Position numbers and translations under genes: made by a program
In this document: in pieces, positions 17,180-25,088 of the stretch
How positions within the stretch are numbered: position 1 is the stretch's first letter
Layout: each line of letters starts with the position of its first letter
The notes under the pieces: generated by a model
The model's input: the letters and a program-made list of their open reading frames with translations, nothing else
Database searches by the model: none
What the model was told of the DNA's origin: nothing
Assembly (NCBI RefSeq): GCF_030012215.1
Contig: NZ_JASCXX010000014.1
Location: forward strand, 1 to 64,000
Length of the DNA stretch: 64,000 nucleotides
Direction of reading: 5' to 3'
Source of the DNA: Anaerobaca lacustris
GTDB lineage: Bacteria > Planctomycetota > Phycisphaerae > Sedimentisphaerales > Anaerobacaceae

Positions 17180-17480
17180 ATACAAGTTTCCGGGTGGATT
17201 CGATCTCCTGACGGAGATACGGATTCCGGATCGACTGCTCTGTCAGCAGGTCGACCGGGCGACGGAAGAGCTGTTCGAGATCCTCTGCGAATCCGAGGTG
17301 ACGCGCTGCATACTCACTGTTGGGCTGGCGATCGGCGAAGCAGACCAGGAAATCGAGGTCACTGTGCGCCGCATCGAAACGCCCCGAGACCGCCGACCCG
17401 AATACGTAAAGTCGTTCGACTCGATAGTGTTGGCACAGCTGCGTCAGAGCCGCTCGGTTCTGTTCTGTCAGAGCTACCAT
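17148..17480 (-). CDS. mntA: MntA-like minimal nucleotidyltransferase antitoxin
   Basis: A 110-aa nucleotidyltransferase with FGSAVSGRFDAAHSDLDFLV, the GS...DxD catalytic motif with 11 residues between GS and DxD. Such proteins add AMP to the tyrosine of HepT and silence it. It precedes and overlaps hepT, the standard order of HEPN/MNT toxin-antitoxin modules. The predicted -10 box ends only about 10 bp before the ATG and there is no Shine-Dalgarno sequence, so the mRNA is probably leaderless. Confidence 0.85.
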   Translation of the reverse strand: MVALTEQNRAALTQLCQHYRVERLYVFGSAVSGRFDAAHSDLDFLVCFADRQPNSEYAARHLGFAEDLEQLFRRPVDLLTEQSIRNPYLRQEIESTRKLVYEQPHPETAV

Positions 17481-17489
17481 GATAGTGCA

Positions 17490-17519
17490 AGTCTACGCAA
17501 TTACCGCCAGTCCTGTCAA
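17490..17519 (-). promoter_or_regulatory. Promoter of the mntA-hepT module
   Basis: On the minus strand a perfect TTGACA (17519-17514) is followed by an 18-bp spacer and TAGACT (17495-17490). Transcription would begin about 3 nt before the mntA ATG, giving a leaderless message. Confidence 0.6.
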
Positions 17520-17592
17520 CGCTTACATGCCAGACCATAGACAGATGGCAGCATTGTGCGTCTGGTGTGTCAATCCACCCGCCGGACCGACC

Positions 17593-19956
17593 TTACAGGG
17601 CGTTTTGTTCGGTGCGGGCGATGATTTCGTTCTGGAGGTCGCGGCCGAGGTCGACGAAGTAGTCGCTGTAGCCGGCGACGCGGACGATCAGGTCGCGGTT
17701 CTGCTCGGGGTGCTTCTGGGCCTCGCGGAGGGTCTCGGCGTCGACGACGTTGAACTGAATATGGTGGCCGTCGAGGCGGAAGTAGGAGCGGATCAGTTGC
17801 GTGAGCTTGTCAAGGCTCTCATCGCCGTCGAGTACCTGGGGGTTGAACTTCATGTTCAGCAGGGTCCCGCCGGTGCGGGCGTGGTCCATCTTGGCGGCCG
17901 ACTTGAGCACGGCCGTGGGCCCGTAGCGGTCGGCGCCCTGGACGGGCGAGATGCCCTCCGACAGCGGCAGGCCCGCCTTGCGTCCGTCAGGCGTCGCACC
18001 GATCACCGAACCGAAGTACACGTGGACCGTCGTCGGCAGCAGGTTGATGTGGTAGCGGCCGCCTTTGGTGTTGGGCCGGCCGTCCACCGCGTCGAAGTAG
18101 GCCTCGAACACCGACCGCATGACATCGTCGGCGTAGTCGTCATCGTTGCCGTACTTGGGTGTGCGTTCCAGCAGGATCTGCCGCAAGGGCTCTTCGCCTT
18201 CGAAGTTGCTGCGTAGCGCGGCCAGCAGTTGCGACATTGGCAGGCTCTTGTGGTCGAACACATGGTACCTGATCGCAGTCAGTGCATCGGTGATCGTGCC
18301 GAGCCCGACGCCCTGGACGTAGTTGGTGTTGTAGCGGGCGCCGCCGTCGTGGTAGTCCTTGCCTTTGGCGATGCAGTCGTCGATCAGGATCGACAGGAAC
18401 GGCGCGGGCATATACGTCGCGTAGAGTCGCTCGATGACGTTGTTGCCCCGCATCTTGATGTCCATGATGTAGTGGACCTGCCGGCGGAACGCCTCGAACA
18501 ACTGCTCGAAGGTCTCGAATCGCGCGGGGTCGCCCGTCTGCGGGCCGAGACGCCGGCCCGTTCTCGGATTGACGCCATCGTTCAGCGTCAACTCCAGGAC
18601 CTTGGGCAGGTTGAAGTAGCCGGTGAGGATATAGCTCTCTTTGCCGAATGCGCCGACCTCGACGCAACCACTGGAACCGCCGTTGCGGGCGTCGGCCACG
18701 GACTTGCCCATGCGGACCAGCTCCTGGACGATCAGGTCGCAGTTGAACACCGACGGCTGGCCGAACCCGGTGCGGATGATCTTCGTCGCTCGCTTGATGA
18801 AGCGGTCGGGGTTCTTCTTGCTGACCTGGATGGAGGAGCTGGGCTGGACGAGCCGCATCTGCTCGATTACGTCGAGCACGAGGAACGTCACTTCGTTGAC
18901 GCCGTCGGAGCCGTCCTCCTTCAGTCCGCCGCTGTTGATCTGTGCGAAGTCGGTATACGTGCCGCTCTCGGCGGCGGTGACACCCACCTTGGGCGGCGCC
19001 GGCTGATTGTTGAACTTGACCCAGAAGCACTGGAGCAGCTCTTTGGCCTGCTCGGCGGTCAGCGTCCCTTCGTCGAGGCCTCGCCGGTAGAATGGATAGA
19101 GGTGTTGGTCCAAGCGGCCCGGGTTGAACGAGTCCCAGGGATTCATCTCGGTCGTCACCGCCAGGTGAACAAACCAGTAGTACTGAAGCGCTTCCCAGAA
19201 GTCGCGCGGCGCGTGGGCCGGAACATGCGAGCAGACCTGAGCGATTCGTTCCAGTTCGGCCTCTCGCTGCGGATTGGATTCCTGTTTGGCCATGTCGCGG
19301 GCCTTCTCGGCGTGACGCTCGGCGAAGCGGATCAGCGCATCGGCGCAGATGCGCATCGCCTTGAGCTGTTCCTGCTTCGCACAGGCCGTCGGGTCGTTGA
19401 GGTAGTCCAGGCCATCCAGGCCGCGCTGGATGTCCTGCTTGAAATCGAGCATGCCCTTGCGATAGATTTTGTCGTCCAGCACGGTGTGCCCGGGCGAGCG
19501 CTGCTCCATGAATTCGGTGAACAGGCCCGCCTCGTAGGTGGCCTTCCACTCGTCGGTCATCTCGCGGAAGATCCGTTCGCGCATGGTCCGGCCTTGCCAG
19601 AACGGGATGATCGTCTCTCTGTAAACCTTTCGCACCTCCGGGCTCACGGCGAACGAGGTCTTCTCGCGCGCGTTGAGGATGTCCAGGTCGCTCAGCGTAT
19701 GGCAGCACAGTTCGGGATAGGTCGGGGTCGCCTTGGGGGCGTGGCCCTTCTCGCCGACGATCAGCTCGCCGTCGCCGATGTAGACGGTCTTGCGTTCCAT
19801 GAGGTGCCGAAAGGCCAGGGCCCGCGTGACGGGAACGGACTCAGACCAGGCGGCGCCGCTCCGGTAGAACTGGGTCATCAGTTCGGCCCGTTCGCTCGAA
19901 ATGTAAGGATGCGTCTTGACAGTCTGCTCGCGAAGTTCTCTGACACGCTCGTTCAT
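17593..19956 (-). CDS. Glycyl radical enzyme, HypD-like (trans-4-hydroxyproline dehydratase type)
   Basis: A 787-aa radical enzyme of the pyruvate formate-lyase superfamily. The active-site loop GGSSGCVEVGAFGKES gives C431 and E433, the Cys-Val-Glu pattern of the dehydratase branch rather than the Cys-Cys of formate lyase. The glycyl loop RVAGYSDYF puts the radical glycine at 762. GYSDYF and the sequence following the cysteine (ILTGYFNLPKVLEL) resemble trans-4-hydroxy-L-proline dehydratases, and the Cys-to-Gly spacing agrees with that group as I remember it. The pyrroline-carboxylate reductase often next to hypD is absent, so substrate assignment is tentative. The activating enzyme precedes it by 3 bp. 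The enzyme is oxygen-labile by nature, implying anaerobic growth phases. Confidence 0.82.
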   Translation of the reverse strand: MNERVRELREQTVKTHPYISSERAELMTQFYRSGAAWSESVPVTRALAFRHLMERKTVYIGDGELIVGEKGHAPKATPTYPELCCHTLSDLDILNAREKTSFAVSPEVRKVYRETIIPFWQGRTMRERIFREMTDEWKATYEAGLFTEFMEQRSPGHTVLDDKIYRKGMLDFKQDIQRGLDGLDYLNDPTACAKQEQLKAMRICADALIRFAERHAEKARDMAKQESNPQREAELERIAQVCSHVPAHAPRDFWEALQYYWFVHLAVTTEMNPWDSFNPGRLDQHLYPFYRRGLDEGTLTAEQAKELLQCFWVKFNNQPAPPKVGVTAAESGTYTDFAQINSGGLKEDGSDGVNEVTFLVLDVIEQMRLVQPSSSIQVSKKNPDRFIKRATKIIRTGFGQPSVFNCDLIVQELVRMGKSVADARNGGSSGCVEVGAFGKESYILTGYFNLPKVLELTLNDGVNPRTGRRLGPQTGDPARFETFEQLFEAFRRQVHYIMDIKMRGNNVIERLYATYMPAPFLSILIDDCIAKGKDYHDGGARYNTNYVQGVGLGTITDALTAIRYHVFDHKSLPMSQLLAALRSNFEGEEPLRQILLERTPKYGNDDDYADDVMRSVFEAYFDAVDGRPNTKGGRYHINLLPTTVHVYFGSVIGATPDGRKAGLPLSEGISPVQGADRYGPTAVLKSAAKMDHARTGGTLLNMKFNPQVLDGDESLDKLTQLIRSYFRLDGHHIQFNVVDAETLREAQKHPEQNRDLIVRVAGYSDYFVDLGRDLQNEIIARTEQNAL

Positions 19957-19959
19957 CGT

Positions 19960-20877
19960 CTATCCACCTATCGCGACCTCGAATCCATACGCACGCAGGG
20001 TCCTGGCGATCTCGGCCATCTGTTCATCACTGGGGCTTTCGCCCTCCATCAGGTCGAAGCCGGCGGTCAGCCGGACCGACTTCTCCAGGCCGCCGCGATT
20101 GTAGGGCAGAATATCAATCCTCTTGACCGTCGGCAACGATTGGGCAAATCGGGCCGTGTTCTCGATATTGGCTGGGTCGTCGTTGAATCCCGGCACGATC
20201 GGAATCCGGACGACCACTTTCTTGCCTACCTCGGCCAGCATCCTGAGATTGGCCAGGATAAGGTCGTTCGGCACGCCCGTATGCCGTTCGTGTATTGTCG
20301 AATCCATGTGCTTGATGTCGCACAGGAACAGATCGGCGACCTCGGCGACCCGCCCGACCAGATCGCCCTTGGCGTGGCAGGTCGTATCGACCGCTGTATG
20401 TATGTCTTCGGCCCGGCAGCGGTTCAGCAGCGCCAAGAGAAAATCGCCCTGCATCAGCGGTTCCCCGCCGGAAAACGTGGCGCCGCCGCCCGACTGGTCA
20501 TAAAAGATCACGTCCTTGACGATCTCCGCCATCACCTCGGCCACGCTCATCTGCTGCCCGATGATTTCCCTGGCGCCGGCCGGGCATTCGACGGCACAGC
20601 GGCCGCAGAGGACACATTTCTCCATGTTCGTCACGGGATAGCCGTCCGGAAACGTAATGGCTTGGCCCTGGCAGACGGTCTCGCATCGCCCGCAGCGGAC
20701 ACAGCGGCCTTGTCGAAAACTGGATTCGGGCATCGCCTGCCAACTCTCCGGATTGTGGCACCAGCGGCACCGCAGCGGGCAGCCTTTGAAGAAGACCGTC
20801 GTGCGGATCCCGGGGCCGTCGTGGATGGCGTACTTCTTGATATCGAAGATGTACCCCCGTACGGGCGGTGCAGGCAT
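19960..20877 (-). CDS. Glycyl radical enzyme activating enzyme (radical SAM)
   Basis: A 305-aa activase that installs the glycyl radical in the neighbouring enzyme. The SAM-cluster motif is GCPLRCRWCHNPE (CxxxCxxC). A ferredoxin-like insert follows with CVRCGRCETVC and CVLCGRCAVEC, the two extra [4Fe-4S] clusters found in dehydratase-type activases but not in the short PFL activase. FSGGEPLMQ is also present. Start at 20877 gives the conserved GYIFDIKKYAIHDGPGIRT beginning; the longer frame adds 51 unconserved residues. The gene lies upstream of its substrate enzyme in a two-gene operon. Confidence 0.88.
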   Translation of the reverse strand: MPAPPVRGYIFDIKKYAIHDGPGIRTTVFFKGCPLRCRWCHNPESWQAMPESSFRQGRCVRCGRCETVCQGQAITFPDGYPVTNMEKCVLCGRCAVECPAGAREIIGQQMSVAEVMAEIVKDVIFYDQSGGGATFSGGEPLMQGDFLLALLNRCRAEDIHTAVDTTCHAKGDLVGRVAEVADLFLCDIKHMDSTIHERHTGVPNDLILANLRMLAEVGKKVVVRIPIVPGFNDDPANIENTARFAQSLPTVKRIDILPYNRGGLEKSVRLTAGFDLMEGESPSDEQMAEIARTLRAYGFEVAIGG

Positions 20878-21069
20878 CGCCCCTGTGGTGTGGCCTGCCG
20901 TCCGCAGATGACTGTAAGCAGATTGTCCGTTGTGGTCTGTCGGCACCAAAGTTTCCCGTCCCCGTGATCCATCACCCGCATGACCTTTCCCCCTGCGACT
21001 CAGCATACCCAAATATCGTTGCGGAAACAAGATATCATCGCCTGTCCATTTGTTCGGGCAGGCGAATGC

Positions 21070-21093
21070 AGGGGCGAACGATTATTTGCCCCT
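21070..21093. repeat. Dispersed palindrome GGGGCGAACGATTATTTGCCCC (copy 1, intergenic)
   Basis: Near-perfect inverted repeat; mismatches are mostly compatible with G-U pairing in RNA. Related copies lie at 42856 and 49583. This one is in the leader between the divergent activase and BNR genes. Confidence 0.7.
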
Positions 21094-21126
21094 ACAGCCT
21101 TTACAGAAAGGGGGGCATCGGCGAAT

Positions 21127-22275
21127 ATGTCCACTGACAGGGACTGGCTGGAGCCGAAACAGGCGAATCGTTGGATGAGCGTGAGGTGCATGATGGGACG
21201 ATGGCGACTGGTTCTGGGACTGATGGTGGTTCTTGGTGGGGGACTGGCGACCATGAGAGCAGACGCAGTAGGTCGTGCGTCCTCGCACGACAAGACGAGC
21301 GTGGACGCTCGTCCTACACAGGAGGCTATTGTGGAAGCGAAGCTGATTTTCCCGCTGGAGGGCCGGCCGACGCCGGGCTGTCATGCCTCGACCATCGAGC
21401 AGACCCGTGGCGGGCAGATCATTGCGGCGTGGTTCGCCGGCGCCGACGAGGGGGCCGACGACGTGGGCATCTGGGTCTCGCGCCTGGAGGACGGCCGCTG
21501 GTCGAAACCGGTCGAGGTGGCCGACGGCGTGATGTCGATCCAGCGGCGGTACCCGTGCTGGAACCCCGTACTGTTTCAGCCGAAGGAAGGACCGTTGGTG
21601 CTGTTCTTCAAGGTGGGCCCGACGCCGCGCGAATGGTGGGGCCATTGGACTGTTTCGGCCGATGACGGTCGGACCTGGGCGCGGCCGCAACTGCTGCCTC
21701 CGCACGCGATGGGACCGATCAAGAACAAGCCGATCCAACTCGACGACGGCCGCATCCTGTGCCCATCCAGCAGCGAGCATCAGGGCTGGCGCGTTCACGT
21801 GGAGATCACGAGCGACCTGAAGGATTGGCGTATGGTCGGTCCGCTCAACGACGGCAAAGAATACGGCGTGATTCAGCCGACGATCCTGAAATACCCGGAT
21901 GGCCGGCTCCAGATGCTCTGCCGCACGCGGGGCAAGGCGTACGTCACCCAGAGCTGGTCGAACGATGGCGGCTCGACCTGGAGTCCGTTCAGCGTTACAA
22001 GCCTGCCCAACCCCAACTCGGGGATCGACGGCGTCACGCTCAAGGACGGGCGGCAACTGCTCGTCTTCAACAACACGCCCAAGGGACGCAGTCCGCTCAA
22101 TGTGGCGGTCTCGTCGGATGGGCAGAACTGGGATGTGGTGCTGACGCTCGAAGACCAACCCGGCGAGTACTCCTATCCGGCCGTCATTCAGGCCGCCGAT
22201 GGGCTTGTCCACACGACATATACTTATCACCGCAAGAGCATCAAGCACGTCGTCATCGATCCGGGCAAGCTCTGA
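21127..22275 (+). CDS. Secreted BNR-repeat (sialidase-like) protein
   Basis: A six-bladed propeller-type protein with Asp-box motifs SADDGRTWAR and SNDGGSTWSP and a weaker SSDGQNWD. The opening LEGRPTPGCHASTIEQTRGG and YPCWNPVLF regions match the BNR_2 family often annotated as exo-sialidase; substrate specificity cannot be judged and many members act on other glycans. The hydrophobic signal begins MMGRWRLVLGLMVVLGGG, so an ATG at 21175 or 21190 may be the real start. Just after the signal a palindromic repeat encodes about 16 residues (VGRASSHDKTSVDARPT) that look inserted. The gene is divergent from the glycyl radical operon. Confidence 0.75.
   Translation: MSTDRDWLEPKQANRWMSVRCMMGRWRLVLGLMVVLGGGLATMRADAVGRASSHDKTSVDARPTQEAIVEAKLIFPLEGRPTPGCHASTIEQTRGGQIIAAWFAGADEGADDVGIWVSRLEDGRWSKPVEVADGVMSIQRRYPCWNPVLFQPKEGPLVLFFKVGPTPREWWGHWTVSADDGRTWARPQLLPPHAMGPIKNKPIQLDDGRILCPSSSEHQGWRVHVEITSDLKDWRMVGPLNDGKEYGVIQPTILKYPDGRLQMLCRTRGKAYVTQSWSNDGGSTWSPFSVTSLPNPNSGIDGVTLKDGRQLLVFNNTPKGRSPLNVAVSSDGQNWDVVLTLEDQPGEYSYPAVIQAADGLVHTTYTYHRKSIKHVVIDPGKL
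21268..21317. repeat. Compound palindromic element within the BNR gene
   Basis: Outer arms GTAGG/CCTAC enclose two hairpins: TCGTGCG/CGCACGA around TCCT, and GACGAGCG/CGCTCGTC around TGGA. It encodes the linker directly after the signal peptide, where an extra segment is easily tolerated. Confidence 0.7.
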
Positions 22276-22429
22276 TCCCTGCCAAGGGCCGCGATCTGCG
22301 GGACATTTGGGGCGATTGCGCAAACCCTATGCGCACGCTGGACGTATAGGACCAATAAGACCCGTAGGACCTATTCTGAACCCCGATGGATATCGAGGTT
22401 CGGGAGCGCTTCAGGGAAGGAGAACGGAT

Positions 22430-23689
22430 ATGATCGACACGGAAGCGATCGCTGAGTTGGCATACGATCTGGCCCGCCACGACTTTTCGCACCCATCCGG
22501 GCGGCGCGATGTGGGATTCCGAGAGAAACCGATCTGGCAGAAGGTCCGCGCGCTGGGTACGCGGTTGTGGCTGGACACCGGCGACATCGACGAGGCCGAT
22601 GCGCTGTGGTGCTGCGAGTTCGAGGCGCTGACGACGAACAACACGCTGCTCAACAAGGAGATCCAGAAAGGGCTGTACGACGATCTCGTTCGCGAGGCGG
22701 CCGAGGCGATTCGCCGGACCGCGCCTGAGATCGACGAGCGGGAGTTGGTCCTGGAGATTGCGTTCATCCTCAACGCCCGACACGCCTTGAGGCTCGTCGA
22801 GAGGTTCGACGCACACGTGAGCGTGGAGCTGCACACCGACCTCGGTCACGACGTGGAGCGCTCGGTGGCCTACGGGCGGCGGTATTTCGATATCTGCCCG
22901 GAACGGTTCTACGTGAAGGTGCCGCTGACGCCGGCCGGCCTGCTGGCGGCGCGGAAGCTGGGCCAGGAGGGCGTTCCGGTCAATTTCACGCTGGGTTTCT
23001 CGGCCCGGCAGAACTACGCCATCGCCCTGCTGGCCCAGCCGCGATTCGTCAACGTCTTCATGGGCCGGCTAAACGCCTTCGTCGCCGACAACAGGCTGGG
23101 TGATGGCCGCAACATCGGAGAGAAGGCGACGCTGGCGACGCAACGGATGCTTGTCGAATTGCGCGACGCCCGCAGGACGCGTTCGCTGCTGATCGGGGCC
23201 AGCGTGCGGGAGGGCGCGCAGGTGGCGGCCCTGGCGGGGCTCGATGTCCTGACGATGCCGCCGAAGGCGGCGGCGCAGTATGAGGAAGCTCCGTCCGCCG
23301 AACTATCGTCGCAGGTTCAGACCGATCCGGCCGTTCCGCTGGCTGAGGGCGTCAGTTTCGAGGACTTCAACGCCGGAACACTCTGGGACGTTCCCCAGGT
23401 CCTCAAGGACTGCATCGAAGGCCTCCTGCAAGAAGACATGGATACGATGACGCCCGAGGACGTCCGATCCCATTTTGCCCGGCGTGGGTTTGCCGATTTC
23501 CTGCCCGACTGGTCGCCCGAAGACGTTCGCACGGCGGCCGGCGATGGCAAGATTCCCGTCTTCACCACGTGGAAGGAGAGGCTCTCCAAGGGTGCTATCG
23601 GCCTTGACGCCCTGTTGAATCTCAGCGCTTTCGAGGCCTTTTCGGCCGACCAGAGGGCGCTGGACGACCGCATTCGGTCGCTGATCTGA
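22430..23689 (+). CDS. Transaldolase-family protein with C-terminal extension
   Basis: A 419-aa protein whose first 285 residues form a transaldolase TIM barrel. RLWLDTGDIDEADAL and EALTTNNTLLNKE match the phosphate and substrate loops, and K163 in RFYVKVPLTPAG is the Schiff-base lysine. LGFSARQNYAIALLAQPRFVNVFMGRL follows as in the family. Residues about 290-419 are an additional domain of unknown family, making it nearly twice the length of the compact TalC/fructose-6-phosphate aldolase group. The start is set by AGGGAAGGAG eight bases upstream. It may serve the pentose phosphate pathway or a related aldolase step. Confidence 0.8.
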   Translation: MIDTEAIAELAYDLARHDFSHPSGRRDVGFREKPIWQKVRALGTRLWLDTGDIDEADALWCCEFEALTTNNTLLNKEIQKGLYDDLVREAAEAIRRTAPEIDERELVLEIAFILNARHALRLVERFDAHVSVELHTDLGHDVERSVAYGRRYFDICPERFYVKVPLTPAGLLAARKLGQEGVPVNFTLGFSARQNYAIALLAQPRFVNVFMGRLNAFVADNRLGDGRNIGEKATLATQRMLVELRDARRTRSLLIGASVREGAQVAALAGLDVLTMPPKAAAQYEEAPSAELSSQVQTDPAVPLAEGVSFEDFNAGTLWDVPQVLKDCIEGLLQEDMDTMTPEDVRSHFARRGFADFLPDWSPEDVRTAAGDGKIPVFTTWKERLSKGAIGLDALLNLSAFEAFSADQRALDDRIRSLI

Positions 23690-23833
23690 CCGGTCCCGGC
23701 GGGGAACACGGCCGCCTGCTTTTGCTGAATATCCACTCTTGTTGCTTTCCGCGTGTTCCGGCCTGCGGTAGAATGGCCGGGGCAGGGGCTGTCGGTGCGT
23801 CGCCCTGCAGGCAGGAACGGGATTGGGGCAGGT

Positions 23834-24973
23834 ATGGTTGGGATCGTTTCCAGGCCGGACACACAGGAGAAGCTCGAAATCCTCAGTGCCGACGCCCAGT
23901 ACGATCTGGCGTGCGCCTGCGGGACCAACCGAGACGAAGGGCGCCGGCGTGGCAGTGACGGACGATGGATCTATCCGGTTACGCTGCCGAGCGGCGGACG
24001 GAGCGTTCTGTTCAAGAGCCTGATCTCGAACGTCTGCACGAACGACTGCAAGTATTGCCCGCTGCGGGAGCAGCAGGACGTTCGGCGATGCAGCCTCAGC
24101 CCGGACGAGACGGCCAATGTGTTCCTGGATTATTACCGGCAGAGGAAGGTCTTCGGCCTGTTCCTCAGTTCCGGGGTGATCGGCTCGCCCGATGCGACGA
24201 TGGACCGGCTGACGGCCACGGCACGGCTGCTGCGACGCAAACGCGGGTTCAGGGGATACATTCACCTGAAGGTCATCCCCGGTGCCAGTAACGCGGCCAT
24301 TGAGGAGGCGGTCTCCCTGGCCAGCGCCGTGTCGCTGAATATCGAGACGCCGGGACGGAAGAACCTCGCCAGGCTGTCCAGCCGCAAGGACTACATCCGC
24401 GACATCATCGAGCCGATCAAGCTGATCAGCCGCCTGACGGCGCGAGGGACGCGGTTCGCCCGGGTCAAGCAGACCACGCAGTTCATCGTCGGGGCCGCCG
24501 GCGAATCAGACGCTGAGATCGTCAAGTACATGGCAGGGCTCTACGACCGGCTCCGGATGCAGCGCATCTACTTCAGTGCCTATCAACGCGGCGCCGGCGA
24601 TGCCTCGCTGGATTCCGACCCGGCCGCTTCCGCCGATCCGACAGAGGCCTTCGTCCGGGAGCACCGCCTCTACCAGGTGGATTTCCTGTTGCGCAGGTAT
24701 GGTTTCAAAGATGCCGACATCGTGTTCGATCCGCAGGGGCGTTTGTCGCTCGATGCCGACCCGAAGGAGCTTTGGGCCCGGAACCACCCGGAGTTCTTCC
24801 CGCTCGATGTGAACCGGGCCTCGCGGCTGGAGTTGCTTCGCGTGCCCGGACTGGGGCCCCTGACGGTCGATCGGATCGTCAAGCACCGACGTGCCCAGCG
24901 GATCCGGCGGGTCGGGGACATCGGCCGAGTCGGCGCCAGGCTCGGCAAGGCGACGCCCTATCTGATCTTCTGA
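23834..24973 (+). CDS. Putative DNA modification/repair radical SAM protein (TIGR03916-like)
   Basis: A 379-aa radical SAM enzyme. The SAM-cluster motif is SNVCTNDCKYCPL (CxxxCxxC), preceded by an unusual cysteine pair ACACGTN. The C-terminus LELLRVPGLGPLTVDRIVKHRR is a helix-hairpin-helix DNA-binding motif. This combination matches the family named putative DNA modification/repair radical SAM protein, usually encoded beside a partner linked to uracil-DNA glycosylase. No such partner is visible here: the neighbours are transaldolase and a polyamine operon. The start at 23834 precedes the conserved EKLEILSADAQYDLAC region. Actual reaction unknown. Confidence 0.78.
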   Translation: MVGIVSRPDTQEKLEILSADAQYDLACACGTNRDEGRRRGSDGRWIYPVTLPSGGRSVLFKSLISNVCTNDCKYCPLREQQDVRRCSLSPDETANVFLDYYRQRKVFGLFLSSGVIGSPDATMDRLTATARLLRRKRGFRGYIHLKVIPGASNAAIEEAVSLASAVSLNIETPGRKNLARLSSRKDYIRDIIEPIKLISRLTARGTRFARVKQTTQFIVGAAGESDAEIVKYMAGLYDRLRMQRIYFSAYQRGAGDASLDSDPAASADPTEAFVREHRLYQVDFLLRRYGFKDADIVFDPQGRLSLDADPKELWARNHPEFFPLDVNRASRLELLRVPGLGPLTVDRIVKHRRAQRIRRVGDIGRVGARLGKATPYLIF

Positions 24974-24982
24974 ATATTTTCA

Positions 24983-25010
24983 TTGCGTACGTGTTGCGGC
25001 TCTTTATAAT
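24983..25010 (+). promoter_or_regulatory. Promoter of the arginine decarboxylase operon
   Basis: TTGCGT, 16-bp spacer, perfect TATAAT. The untranslated leader of about 70 nt contains an 18-bp perfect palindrome. Confidence 0.55.
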
Positions 25011-25042
25011 CCGCTGCCTGATCCGAAGTTCGATTCCCGTGA

Positions 25043-25060
25043 TCCCGATGGCCATCGGGA
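25043..25060. promoter_or_regulatory. 18-bp perfect palindrome in the adc-operon leader
   Basis: TCCCGATGG and its exact complement CCATCGGGA lie back to back with no spacer, between the -10 box and the ribosome site. It could be an operator or part of an RNA hairpin; there is no U-tract to make it a terminator. Confidence 0.45.
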
Positions 25061-25088
25061 GCCTCAAGAGAAAGAAAAGGAGGTGAAG

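Noticed and set aside
18229-20967. A 912-codon open frame antisense to the glycyl radical enzyme and activase
   Set aside because: Composition is typical of a shadow frame (rich in R, D, H, V, L), and the minus strand carries intact catalytic motifs.
24971-25060. Possible tRNA because of GTTCGATTCCCG resembling a T-arm
   Set aside because: No acceptor, D or anticodon stem can be paired around it; the 5-bp T-stem is not complementary.
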